A DNA stretch of 47,264 bases, taken from assembly GCA_964616985.1 (NCBI GenBank), contig CAZTVF010000030.1:1-47264 (forward strand), given 5' to 3'. The notes beneath the pieces are model-generated. The model did not search any database, was not told the origin of the DNA, and worked only from the letters and a program-made list of their open reading frames with translations. The stretch is from CAZTVF01 sp964616985. GTDB lineage: Bacteria; Planctomycetota; Phycisphaerae; SM23-33. Shown here piece after piece: positions 39,926-47,264 of the stretch. Both the position numbers and the translations under genes were made by a program. Each line of letters begins with the position of its first letter. The first letter of the stretch is position 1.

Positions 39926-41152
39926 TCATCGGGTGACGCCGAGGAGCTTCTTCGCCATCGCCAGTGCCTCGTCGCGGTCGAGGATCTCTTCGTTGAGCTG
40001 GGCGTCGTAGAGCGTTCGCATGAGGTCCCCGAGCTGGCGGCCTTCGGTCAGGCCCAGTGACTTGAGGTCGGCGCCGGTGATGAAGGGGGACGGGGCGATG
40101 CGGTCGCGCGGGATGGCCCGGCAACGGCGGGCGATGATCCGGCCCTGCGAGATGCCGCCGGTGGCGCGGATCTCTTCGGCCAGCCAGAGCCGCTGGAGGC
40201 GGCGGAAGTCGCGATGGGCCAGCAGGCGTTTGAACTCCGCCAGCGGCAGCAGCGGCCCGCGATCCCACTCCCCTATGTGCTGCGACAGCCACGACAGCGA
40301 GTCTCGCAGGATGTTTGACGCCCCCCACCGCCGCGTGATCTGCACGATCGTCTCTTCGCCCATCGCGCCCAGGAGGCCGCCCAGCGTCAGGACAAGGTCC
40401 CTGCGGCCTGCCAGCGCCGCGGCCCGCGCCACTGCCGGCGGCCAGAGCTCGGGCGACGCGAACAGCTCCGGCATGATCGCCCCCGCCAGATGAAGTTCGT
40501 GCATCCGCTGCAGCGCCGCGGCCGCGTCGGGGCGGGAAAGCATCTTCGAAAGTTCGTCGAGAATCCGTTCGCCGCTGATGAGGGCCAGCCTGCCCGCGTG
40601 CGTGCCGATGGCCTCGGCCGTGGCGGGCTCGATCGCAAAGCCCAGGCGCACCGCGAATCGCACCGCGCGGATCAGCCGCAGGTAGTCTTCCTCGAATCGC
40701 TGGTTGGGGTCGCCGATGGTGCGGATCACCCGCCGCTGCAGGTCGTCCTTGCCGCCGACGTAGTCGATCACGCTCTCGGTGAGCGGGTCGTAGAACATGC
40801 CGTTGATCGTGAAGTCACGCCGCTGGGCGTCCTCCTGGGCGGTGGCGAAACGCACGCCCTCGGGCCGGCGGCCATCGACGTAGGAGAGGTCGCTGCGGAA
40901 GGTGGTGACCTCCACCTTCTGCTTGTTGTGGATGACCATGGCCACGCCGAACTTGGCCCCCACCAGCAGCACCTTGCGGAAGAGCCGCTGCACCTCGGCG
41001 GGCGTGGCGCTGGTGGCCACGTCGTAGTCGGTCGACGGCAGGCCCAGGAGCATGTCCCTGACGCACCCGCCCGCGAACAAGGCCTCGTACCCCGCCTCCC
41101 TGAGGCGGCGGAGCACCCACAGAGCGGTCTCCTGCGTTGACGGTTGGGCCAT
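39926..41152 (-). CDS. CCA-adding/poly(A)-polymerase-type tRNA nucleotidyltransferase
   Basis: This 408-aa class II nucleotidyltransferase has the N-terminal catalytic block GGCVRDMLLGLPSTDYDVAT (Asp dyad in DYD), the RRDFTINGM motif, and the EEDYLRLIRAVRFAVRLGF signature. A helical body and tail follow. Enzymes of this type add CCA to tRNA 3' ends; some bacterial members instead add A or polyadenylate, and the sequence alone does not decide this. There is no HD domain. The start at 41152 has only a weak ribosome-binding site. It is convergent with fabF, across the terminator. Confidence 0.9.
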   Translation of the reverse strand: MAQPSTQETALWVLRRLREAGYEALFAGGCVRDMLLGLPSTDYDVATSATPAEVQRLFRKVLLVGAKFGVAMVIHNKQKVEVTTFRSDLSYVDGRRPEGVRFATAQEDAQRRDFTINGMFYDPLTESVIDYVGGKDDLQRRVIRTIGDPNQRFEEDYLRLIRAVRFAVRLGFAIEPATAEAIGTHAGRLALISGERILDELSKMLSRPDAAAALQRMHELHLAGAIMPELFASPELWPPAVARAAALAGRRDLVLTLGGLLGAMGEETIVQITRRWGASNILRDSLSWLSQHIGEWDRGPLLPLAEFKRLLAHRDFRRLQRLWLAEEIRATGGISQGRIIARRCRAIPRDRIAPSPFITGADLKSLGLTEGRQLGDLMRTLYDAQLNEEILDRDEALAMAKKLLGVTR

Positions 41153-41445
41153 GGCGTGGTTGTACCATGGCGATTGCCGAATGCCAATTGCCGAATGCCG
41201 ATTGATGCGTGGCGGTGGCGAAAGCCCTGCCGGGGCGCCATTGGCGCTTCAGGGAAATACTGAGCGGGATTCTAGGATGATTTCTGGAATTAAGGGATTG
41301 CACGGAAGGCGAAGAAAGCATGCGTGGCAGACAGCGAAGCTTCTCCATCGTTCTTTATCTGTATTCATCCCCGTTTATCCCTGCTTATTGCTTCTTCCCT
41401 CCGCGTTCTCTGCGAGCTTTGCGGTGAAGGATCGCGGAAACTTGC
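41153..41445. repeat. Repeat-filled intergenic region
   Basis: No gene. It contains a heptad array GGCGATT, GCCGAAT, GCCAATT, GCCGAAT, GCCGATT (41169-41203), a reverse copy of the AGCAGGGAT repeat (41356-41385), and a diverged copy of the TTCACCACAAAG repeat (41397-41428, ending TTTGCGGTGAA). Confidence 0.75.
41169..41203. repeat. Heptanucleotide array (GCCGAAT-type x5)
   Basis: Five 7-mers GGCGATT, GCCGAAT, GCCAATT, GCCGAAT, GCCGATT, just upstream of the tRNA nucleotidyltransferase start codon. Confidence 0.85.
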
Positions 41446-43707
41446 CTAACCTGCGATCTTGGGGTTGAGATGCGAGGGCACGTTGCTTTCCCCAGGCTTG
41501 CGGAGACGGTTGGCGGCGAGGGCTTCGACGACGAGGACGAGGATGGCGATGGCCATCAGCACGTCCCACCAGTTGCGAGGCTGGGCCTGGGCGGCGGCGG
41601 TGGCGTTCACTTCATCGAGGCTGGAGGCGATGTAGGCGCGGCTGAATTCCTGGTCTTTGAGGCCCTGGGTCAGCGCCTCGGCGTCCATCGGCTGCAGTTG
41701 GCTCTCGCTGCCCTGGGGGTTGACGGCGAAGGTGCCAAAGCCCTTCTTGTCGCGTTCTTCTTCATCCACGCCGCCGGCCACGCGCCAGTTATAGAAGCCC
41801 ACGCGCGACGTGTCGGCAAACGAGGCGAGATAGCCCTCGCCCGTGCGGCGGGCGGCGACGGTGATCGTCTGACCCTTGCCCTCGTCGCTGTCGGGCAGTG
41901 TGATGTTGACGGGCAGTTCGTTCCCGTCGCGGGCGGCGATGGGCGGACGGATTTCCACCTGCGCGTCGGCGAGGTAGTTCTCATCGTGCGACATGTCCTG
42001 GCGGGCCAGCAGGCTCATGCGGATCACCATCGCGAACAGGCCCGTCGTGGGCAGGTTGCTCCATACGGGCGATGCGCCGGTGGCGCACAGCACCACGCGG
42101 CCGCTTCCGAATGTCTTTTCCAGCAGCAGTGAGTCGCCGTTCTTGAGGCGGACCAGCGCCTTGCCCGTCCTGCCGGTGGCGACGAGCTTGTAGTAGCGCT
42201 GAATGCTCGCGGTGCAGTAGTCGGCGAGATTGTCGTAGAAGCCTTTGAAGAACGGGTGATCGACCTCGACAAAATCCACCGCCTGGGCCGCCGCCATCGG
42301 GCCCACCTCGCCGACGGCCGGGGCGATGGTCGCGGGCAGCAGGCCGCCCTCGGCCTTGATCTGCTCCATGAATCGCTGGTTGTAGTTCTTCACGTCGACG
42401 TTGGCGCCCAGGAAGAACACCACCGACCCGCCGGCGGCGGCAAACTGCTCCACCGCGCGGGCCTGCTCGTCATTGAACGCGGGCATGTCGCAGAAGTACA
42501 CGATGTCCTGGCCAGCCAGCGACGCCGAGGCGAACTGGTCGCCCTCCACCAGCGTGGGCGTGATGAACCAGGGGATGCTCTTGTCGCTGTAGGGGTCCAG
42601 TGCGAAGGTCAGCGTGGTGGCCGGGTCGAGGATGGGGTTCTTCGCCCCCCCGCCGGGCCCGCGGACGATCAACGCCTTGATCCGCCCGCCCAGCCGCAGG
42701 CTGAAGCGTCGCATGTTGTCGCGCGGCAGGTCGTCGACCTGGTCGATCATCACGTCGCCGGTGACGTTGCCCACCTGCGAGAACGTCTGGAAAAACCGCA
42801 CCGTCGCCGTCGAGCCGTCCTGCCCCGCCGAACGCAGGCTGACGCGGCTCTTCTGGCCGACGGGGTTGCCATTGATCCGCATGCCCACGTCCACGACGCG
42901 GTCGGTGGCGGAGGAGTTCATCAGCGTCGCGGTGAAGCCCAGGGGCTTGTCCACAATGCGGTCGCCGTCGATCTTTAACTCGCTGATGCCCACGTTGTTC
43001 ACCTGCCGGTCGGCGGTGTCCACGATGAGCAGGTGCACCTGGTCCTTGGCCTTGACCAGGGCCTCCACGCGCAGCAGTTCCTCGGCGCTGACCTTCTGCA
43101 GGTCGGTGAACAGGTAGATCGATTTCTGCGGCGTGCTGTCCTTGAGCAGCATTTCGACGGCGGCCGTCAGCCGCTGGGCCAGCGGCGCCTTGCCGTTGCC
43201 CGCGGGCGTCTTGGCAATCTCGTCGCGCAGCTGCTCCAGGCGGCTGGAAAGGTCGGTGGACACCATGCCGCCGTTGGTCGTCAGCAGGGCCGCCAGCACG
43301 GGTTTGTTCTCGCTGCTGAGCAGGCGGCCGGCCTCGTACTTGGCCTTCTCCAGCCGCGTGGTGTGATCCTTGCCCGAGCCGCGAACGGTGGCCATGGACA
43401 TACTGTTGTCCAGGATGACGACCGCGACGTATCGCTGCCCGCCGAGCCAGCCGCCAATGGCCTCGCTGTAGGGCTGGGCGACGGCCAGGGCCAGCATGGC
43501 CAGCAGCAGCATTCGCAGCGCCATCAGGAACACGTGCTGGATCTTACGGCGGCGGGCGGTCTTCTCCATGCTGAGCTTGAGGAACCGCAGCGTGGGGAAC
43601 AGCACCTCCTGCGCCCGCGAGCGGGCCAGCAGGTGCAGCAGCAGCGGGATCAGCGTGGCCAGAAGCCCCAGCAGCAGCAGCGGCGCGACGAAGGCGAAGG
43701 CGAGCAT
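41446..43707 (-). CDS. BatA-type membrane protein with von Willebrand A domain (second copy)
   Basis: This 753-aa protein has the same plan as the 703-aa protein at 23933-26044: an N-terminal BatA domain (FVAPLLLLGLLATLIPLLLH, VLFPTLRFLKLSMEKTARRR, LMALRMLLLAMLALAVAQP), a vWA domain with MIDAS VILDNSMSM, a long extracytoplasmic region and a C-terminal helix (WWDVLMAIAILVLVVEALAA). It overlaps the upstream DUF58 gene by one base (TAATG), so the two are translated together. Such pairs in MoxR/Bat clusters are thought to act as chaperone-like envelope systems; the MoxR ATPase is not in the window. Confidence 0.87.
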   Translation of the reverse strand: MLAFAFVAPLLLLGLLATLIPLLLHLLARSRAQEVLFPTLRFLKLSMEKTARRRKIQHVFLMALRMLLLAMLALAVAQPYSEAIGGWLGGQRYVAVVILDNSMSMATVRGSGKDHTTRLEKAKYEAGRLLSSENKPVLAALLTTNGGMVSTDLSSRLEQLRDEIAKTPAGNGKAPLAQRLTAAVEMLLKDSTPQKSIYLFTDLQKVSAEELLRVEALVKAKDQVHLLIVDTADRQVNNVGISELKIDGDRIVDKPLGFTATLMNSSATDRVVDVGMRINGNPVGQKSRVSLRSAGQDGSTATVRFFQTFSQVGNVTGDVMIDQVDDLPRDNMRRFSLRLGGRIKALIVRGPGGGAKNPILDPATTLTFALDPYSDKSIPWFITPTLVEGDQFASASLAGQDIVYFCDMPAFNDEQARAVEQFAAAGGSVVFFLGANVDVKNYNQRFMEQIKAEGGLLPATIAPAVGEVGPMAAAQAVDFVEVDHPFFKGFYDNLADYCTASIQRYYKLVATGRTGKALVRLKNGDSLLLEKTFGSGRVVLCATGASPVWSNLPTTGLFAMVIRMSLLARQDMSHDENYLADAQVEIRPPIAARDGNELPVNITLPDSDEGKGQTITVAARRTGEGYLASFADTSRVGFYNWRVAGGVDEEERDKKGFGTFAVNPQGSESQLQPMDAEALTQGLKDQEFSRAYIASSLDEVNATAAAQAQPRNWWDVLMAIAILVLVVEALAANRLRKPGESNVPSHLNPKIAG

Positions 43708-44609
43708 TATTTCCGCCCCGCCTTTCTCTTGGCCAGGTAGTTCAGCAGCGCCGTGTCATACGGCGTGCTGGTGGGCGTGAGGATGTAATCGATCGACCGG
43801 TCGCGGCATTCCTTGCGGTAGCGCTCGGTGAAGGCGTTGACTTCCTGAATGTATGCGTCGCGCACGTACCGCGGGTCCACCTGCAGCCGCTCGTCGGTCT
43901 CCATGTCCACAAAGGACAGGATCTTCTTGAACGGGAATTCCAGCTCGGCCGGGTCCATCAGGTGGAACAGCATGATCTGGTGCCGCTTGTATACGAAGTG
44001 CTGCAGGGCCTTGAGGATCTCCGACTGGTCGTCGTACAGGTCGGAGATGATGATGATCAGGCCGCGCTTGGCAATGGTGGCGGCGAGCTTGTGGAACGTC
44101 TCGGCGATGGCGGTCTTCTTGCCGGGCTTGGTCTTCTCCATGTGCTTGAAGACCTGGTCGAGGTGCGCGGGCGTCGAGCCCGGCGGCAGGTGGAAGCGGA
44201 CATCCTCGTCGAAGGCGATCATGCCCACCGTGTCCTGCTGGCGGCACATGAGGTAGCTGAGGCACCCGGCCAGGAAGCAGCCGTAGGCGTGCTTGGTCAG
44301 CTCGCCGGTGTAGCGGTAGTTCATCGAATTGCTGACGTCCAGCAGGATGTACGCGCGGAGGTTGGTCTCCTGCTCGTACTGCTTGATGTAGTAGCGGTCG
44401 GTTCGGCCCCAGGCCACCCAGTCCAGGTGGCGAAGGTCGTCGCCGGCGGTGTACTCACGGTGCTCGGAGAACTCCACCGAGAAGCCCTTGTGCGGGCTGC
44501 GGTGCAGGCCGGTGATGAAGCCCTCGACGGCCTGGCGCACCATGATGTTGAGGTTCTTGAGCTTGGCGACGCGGTCAGGCTCAAAATATTGGTAGGCAGA
44601 CTTTGCCAT
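43707..44609 (-). CDS. DUF58 domain protein (BatD/MoxR-associated vWA-like)
   Basis: This 300-aa cytoplasmic protein starts PDRVAKLKNLNIMVRQAVEG, followed by the DUF58 signature GRTDRYYIKQYEQETNLRAYILL and a MIDAS-like LLDVSNSMNY with LIIIISDLYDD downstream. It is a usual partner of MoxR AAA+ ATPases and BatA proteins. It is preceded immediately by rsmD (no gap between stop and start) and overlaps the BatA gene by one base, giving an rsmD-DUF58-BatA transcription unit. No MoxR gene is adjacent, which is unusual. Confidence 0.9.
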   Translation of the reverse strand: MAKSAYQYFEPDRVAKLKNLNIMVRQAVEGFITGLHRSPHKGFSVEFSEHREYTAGDDLRHLDWVAWGRTDRYYIKQYEQETNLRAYILLDVSNSMNYRYTGELTKHAYGCFLAGCLSYLMCRQQDTVGMIAFDEDVRFHLPPGSTPAHLDQVFKHMEKTKPGKKTAIAETFHKLAATIAKRGLIIIISDLYDDQSEILKALQHFVYKRHQIMLFHLMDPAELEFPFKKILSFVDMETDERLQVDPRYVRDAYIQEVNAFTERYRKECRDRSIDYILTPTSTPYDTALLNYLAKRKAGRK

Positions 44610-45188
44610 TTATTCCTCATCTCCGTGGCCGGCGAACGAAACAGTCATATCACCATAGCATTTCGTCAGCCGCACCGCCAGAGAACCCAGCGTCGCGGGC
44701 GGCTTGACGTCGGCCGGCAGGCGGAGCGCCACCACGCCGTGGGGGCCCAGCTTGGTCGCCAGCGGGGCGAAGATCTGCATGACCTGCTCGTCCCACGACC
44801 ATTCCCGCGCGTGCGGGAACGGCGGGTCGACGAAGGCCACGTCCAGCGGGGCCGTCAGCGTCTGGACCCAGCCCGACAGCTTGGCCGTCAGGTCGCCGGC
44901 CCAGATGGTGCACCGGTCGCCGACGCCGAGGAGGTCGATATTCTTTCGCAGGAAGAACAGGGCCGAGCGGTCGCGATCGGAGAAATAGCTGTGGGCCGCC
45001 CCGCGCGAGAGGGCCTCCAGCCCCAGCGTGCCGGGCCCGCAATAGAGGTCGGCCACGTGCGCGCCCTCCATCCACGGCCCCAGCGTATCGAACAGCGACT
45101 TTTTGACCATGGAGGTCATGGGTCGCGTCGTATCGCCCGGGGGCGGCTTGATCTCTCGATTTTTCAACGATCCGGCAAGGATGCGCAT
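44610..45188 (-). CDS. rsmD: 16S rRNA (guanine966-N2)-methyltransferase RsmD
   Basis: This 192-aa SAM-dependent methyltransferase begins RILAGSLKNREIKPPPGDTTRPM and has ADLYCGPGTLGLEALSRGA (SAM site). The catalytic motif is DPPF in place of the common DPPY. A short C-terminal region follows. It modifies G966 of 16S rRNA in E. coli numbering. It starts the transcription unit with DUF58 and BatA. The start codon has only a weak ribosome-binding site. Confidence 0.9.
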   Translation of the reverse strand: MRILAGSLKNREIKPPPGDTTRPMTSMVKKSLFDTLGPWMEGAHVADLYCGPGTLGLEALSRGAAHSYFSDRDRSALFFLRKNIDLLGVGDRCTIWAGDLTAKLSGWVQTLTAPLDVAFVDPPFPHAREWSWDEQVMQIFAPLATKLGPHGVVALRLPADVKPPATLGSLAVRLTKCYGDMTVSFAGHGDEE

Positions 45189-45319
45189 AAGGGCCCTCGA
45201 GCCTGTATTAATCTAACGTTCGCGGCCGCGGGATGTTTCGGGAAGTGCGGATGGAAGAAAAAGAAACAGAGCGCAGAGACAAAGGGGGATGGAGAGAAGC
45301 AATGGTGGCCTTTGGCAGC

Positions 45320-45387
45320 GGCTTGCCGTTCGGCGCTGTCAGATCCGTGTGGCGCATGTGGCTTCTACAGCGCCGAACGGCCAAGCC
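45320..45387. repeat. Hairpin element GGCTTGCCGTTCGGCGCTGT family
   Basis: The left arm 45320-45339 pairs with the right arm 45367-45387 (one extra base) over a 27-base loop. Relatives are at 23238-23300 and 2665-2722. Confidence 0.75.
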
Positions 45388-45540
45388 GTCGCCTATGCAT
45401 TTCTTCCTATCTGCGTTTATCCCCGTTCATCCCTGCTCTCGCTGTTTCTTCTGGAATGAAAAGTGCCCCGGCGAATTGGTGGTCGCCGGGGCGGGGCATT
45501 GGTGTGCAGGGCCCTACGAGGGCCAGCTAGCGGCTAACGA

Positions 45541-45568
45541 TTGCTTCATCTGAAACCTACGATATAAT
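45541..45568 (+). promoter_or_regulatory. Candidate sigma-70-type promoter of the lipoprotein gene
   Basis: TTGCTT (45541-45546), 16-base spacer, perfect TATAAT (45563-45568), about 60 bases before the lipoprotein ATG. Confidence 0.6.
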
Positions 45569-45626
45569 GCCCAGCGCCGGCAAACGGGCGGCGAGATTAT
45601 CTTCGCCCCGCCGGCAAGGCAAAATC

Positions 45627-46400
45627 ATGCGATCGCTCGCGACAACCTGCATCCTCGTGTTGGCACTTCTGGGCGGCGGCTGCAACTACACCACGCCGGC
45701 CGCTCCCGCGCCCCCGATGACGCCGGCCCAGAGGGATTTCGAGACCATCTGGCAGGCCAGCCGCTCGGTGCTCCAGGGCTATTACTTCACCCTCGATCGC
45801 CAGGACCGCCGCGCCGGCATCATCACCACCATGCCGCTGGTCGGCCGCCAGTTTGGAGAATTCTGGCGCAAGGACGCTGTCACCAGCACCGAACTGCTCG
45901 AGAACACGCTCCAGACGATCTACCGCTCCACCGTGGTCACCATCTCCGAGGCCCCCGACCAACCCGGCTCCTACGAGGTGACGGTGCAGGTGAACGTTGC
46001 CCGCTCCGACCGGGCCGAGCCGCAGATCACCAGCACCTCCGACGCCTACAGCCTCTTCGCCCCCACCGGCGGAAAGTCTGCGTGGATCACCGACTTCGGC
46101 CGCGGCAACACCCCCGGCAAGAGCGAACGCCTCTACATGGACTCGCCGCTGGACGACCGTGTCAGCGACGACACGCCCGAGGAAACGCCTGCCCCGGCCG
46201 TGGCGGCCGCCACCACGCAGCCGACCCGCCCGCGCCAGTTCGGCAAGCGGACGAACGTGATGATGCTGGGGCGCGACCAGTCGCTGGAACGCTGCATCAC
46301 CAGCCAGATCACCGCCGAGGCGATCAAGCGCCTCGGCCCCAGTGCCCGCGTCGAGAACGCCGCCGGATCGGCCCCGCCCGCCTCCAACCCGGGCGAATAG
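45627..46400 (+). CDS. Hypothetical lipoprotein
   Basis: This is a 257-aa lipoprotein. The signal peptide MRSLATTCILVLALLGGGC places the lipidated cysteine at residue 19. The mature part has a helical/beta region (FETIWQASRSVLQGYYFTLDRQDRRAGIITT) and a proline/alanine-rich segment (about residues 185-205). No known family is recognised; the pattern resembles planctomycete lipoproteins with a RAGIITT-type region. The chosen ATG at 45627 gives a proper signal peptide; the ATG at 45567 does not. AAGG precedes it and a good promoter lies upstream. Confidence 0.72.
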   Translation: MRSLATTCILVLALLGGGCNYTTPAAPAPPMTPAQRDFETIWQASRSVLQGYYFTLDRQDRRAGIITTMPLVGRQFGEFWRKDAVTSTELLENTLQTIYRSTVVTISEAPDQPGSYEVTVQVNVARSDRAEPQITSTSDAYSLFAPTGGKSAWITDFGRGNTPGKSERLYMDSPLDDRVSDDTPEETPAPAVAAATTQPTRPRQFGKRTNVMMLGRDQSLERCITSQITAEAIKRLGPSARVENAAGSAPPASNPGE

Positions 46401-46588
46401 GCAGCGCAAGGCCTTCATGCCTCCTCGCCGTAGTGTGCAGGGTCCCGCTCCCCCCGGCCGATGGCGCACGATCTTAGTTGGGAACCCTCCGGTTTCGCCC
46501 GAACGCGGTGCGCAGGCGAAGCGTAAGGACATGCGGGTTAATCACTTTTTGGGCGCGTTTTTGCGCTGTCTTTTCCTCGGCCGGATGG

Positions 46589-46594
46589 TATAGT
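46589..46594 (+). promoter_or_regulatory. Possible -10 box upstream of EF-G gene
   Basis: TATAGT, with only a weak -35 candidate (CTGTCT, 46566-46571, 17-base spacer). It would give a leader of about 80 bases. Confidence 0.35.
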
Positions 46595-46682
46595 TGCTGG
46601 ACTTTGAATCATCCGGATGTCGGAGGTCGCACCGGCCCGGAACCTAGGCCGTGTTGCGAACGGAATCTTTGGGAGTTTTCCT

Positions 46683-47264
46683 GTGGCAAAATTGGAACTG
46701 GTACGAAACATTGGCATCTCCGCGCACATCGACTCGGGCAAGACGACCCTGAGCGAGCGAATCCTTTATTACGCCGGCCGCATCCACCGCATGCAGGAGG
46801 TCAAGGGCGGCGACGGCGGCGCGACCATGGACTTCATGGACCTGGAGCGCGAGAGAGGCATCACCATCACCTCCGCCGCCACGCAAGTGGAGTGGCAGGA
46901 CTGCGTGATCAACCTGATCGACACGCCCGGCCACGTCGATTTCACGATCGAAGTGGAACGTTCGCTGCGCGTGCTGGACGGGGCGGTCATGGTGCTGTGC
47001 GCCGTCGGAGGCGTGCAGAGCCAGTCCATCACCGTCGACCGCCAGATGAAGCGCTACCGCGTGCCGCGCATCGCGTTCATCAACAAGATGGACCGCACCG
47101 GCTCTGATCCCGAGAAGGTCTACAAGGACCTGGCCGAGAAGCTGGGCCTGGTTCCCGTTCCACTGCACCTGCCGATCGGCCTGGGCCAGGACTTCATCGG
47201 CCTGGTGGACCTGGTCACCATGAAGGCCGCCTACTTCGACGGCGACAACGGCCAGGACATCCGC
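46683..47264 (+). CDS. fusA: Elongation factor G (5' part, cut by window end)
   Basis: This is the start of a translational GTPase: 194 residues are visible. The P-loop is AHIDSGKTTLSERIL, switch I EVKGGDGGATMDFMDLERERGITI, switch II DTPGHVDFTIEVERSLRVLDGAV, and the guanine-specificity motif NKMD. HIDSGKTTL, GRIHRM and the DG.ATMD block are typical of the EF-G group shared by spirochaetes, planctomycetes and mitochondria (spdEFG1/mtEFG1) rather than the common HIDAGKTTT form. The start is GTG 46683, with GGGAG upstream. The rest of the gene lies beyond the window. Confidence 0.93.
   Translation, partial: MAKLELVRNIGISAHIDSGKTTLSERILYYAGRIHRMQEVKGGDGGATMDFMDLERERGITITSAATQVEWQDCVINLIDTPGHVDFTIEVERSLRVLDGAVMVLCAVGGVQSQSITVDRQMKRYRVPRIAFINKMDRTGSDPEKVYKDLAEKLGLVPVPLHLPIGLGQDFIGLVDLVTMKAAYFDGDNGQDIR

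Larger units (their letters stand above)
45189..45626. repeat. Intergenic region with hairpins, repeats and a promoter
   Basis: This 438-base gap has no gene. It contains a large hairpin of the GGCTTGCCGTTCGGCGCTGT family (arms 45320-45339 and 45367-45387), a reverse AGCAGGGAT repeat (45408-45438), two perfect hairpins (CCCCGGCGA-8-TCGCCGGGG, 45466-45491; GGCCCT-ACG-AGGGCC, 45510-45524), and the promoter of the following lipoprotein gene. Confidence 0.7.

Noticed and set aside
45466..45524. Riboswitch or terminator from the two hairpins before the lipoprotein promoter
   Set aside because: They lie upstream of the predicted promoter rather than in the leader, have no U-tract, and match no riboswitch pattern I recognise.
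1..47264. tRNA, rRNA or SRP RNA genes
   Set aside because: I saw no cloverleaf with a GTTCGA-type T-loop or any rRNA signature; a dedicated search would be needed to exclude small RNAs.

Overview
The window looks like part of a draft, probably metagenome-assembled, genome of a planctomycete, most likely class Phycisphaerae. The evidence is the GC-rich DNA, a PEP-CTERM protein with an RRRR tail, two BatA/von Willebrand membrane proteins with a DUF58 partner, an FG-GAP sugar-locus protein, and an EF-G start of the HIDSGKTTL type seen in planctomycetes, spirochaetes and mitochondria. Three runs of exactly ten N (15361-15370, 17859-17868, 29903-29912) are scaffold gaps. Each interrupts a conserved gene (ffh, mtnP, an M16 peptidase) and breaks its frame artificially.

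Layout. 1-6155: a PEP-CTERM surface protein, then a carbohydrate locus on the minus strand (GH4 glycosidase, FG-GAP protein, Gfo/Idh/MocA oxidoreductase) with a divergent AraC regulator. 6310-7086: a REP-associated tyrosine transposase (RAYT) framed by 58-bp inverted repeats. 7083-8525: a B12-binding radical SAM protein. 8701-12814: a minus-strand membrane/regulator module (six-helix protein, HTH_34-type repressor, two paralogous membrane proteins, one with a CFI-box, and a CreD-like protein), preceded by nested palindromes that may be the operator. 13404-23807: Tat-exported rubrerythrin, lipoprotein, Ffh, MarC, MTA phosphorylase, a giant AsmA-like protein, a UvrC-like protein with a degenerate nuclease domain and a FabZ-like dehydratase. 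23933-30664: BatA/vWA protein, alkaline-phosphatase-like protein and a divergent M16 peptidase. 30948-39778: alaS, then the classical rpmF-plsX-fabH-fabD-fabG-acpP-fabF fatty-acid operon, closed by a strong intrinsic terminator. 39926-45188: CCA-adding-type nucleotidyltransferase, BatA/vWA plus DUF58 pair, rsmD. 45627-47264: lipoprotein and the start of an EF-G gene.

The most unusual property is between the genes. Intergenic DNA is crowded with repeats: a RAYT-linked REP palindrome (at least five copies), heptanucleotide tandem arrays of several unrelated sequences at about ten loci but always with a 7-nt period, an 18-bp tandem repeat, and several further palindrome or inverted-repeat families. 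Some run into the 3' ends of genes and supply stop codons. No tRNA, rRNA or CRISPR array was seen.
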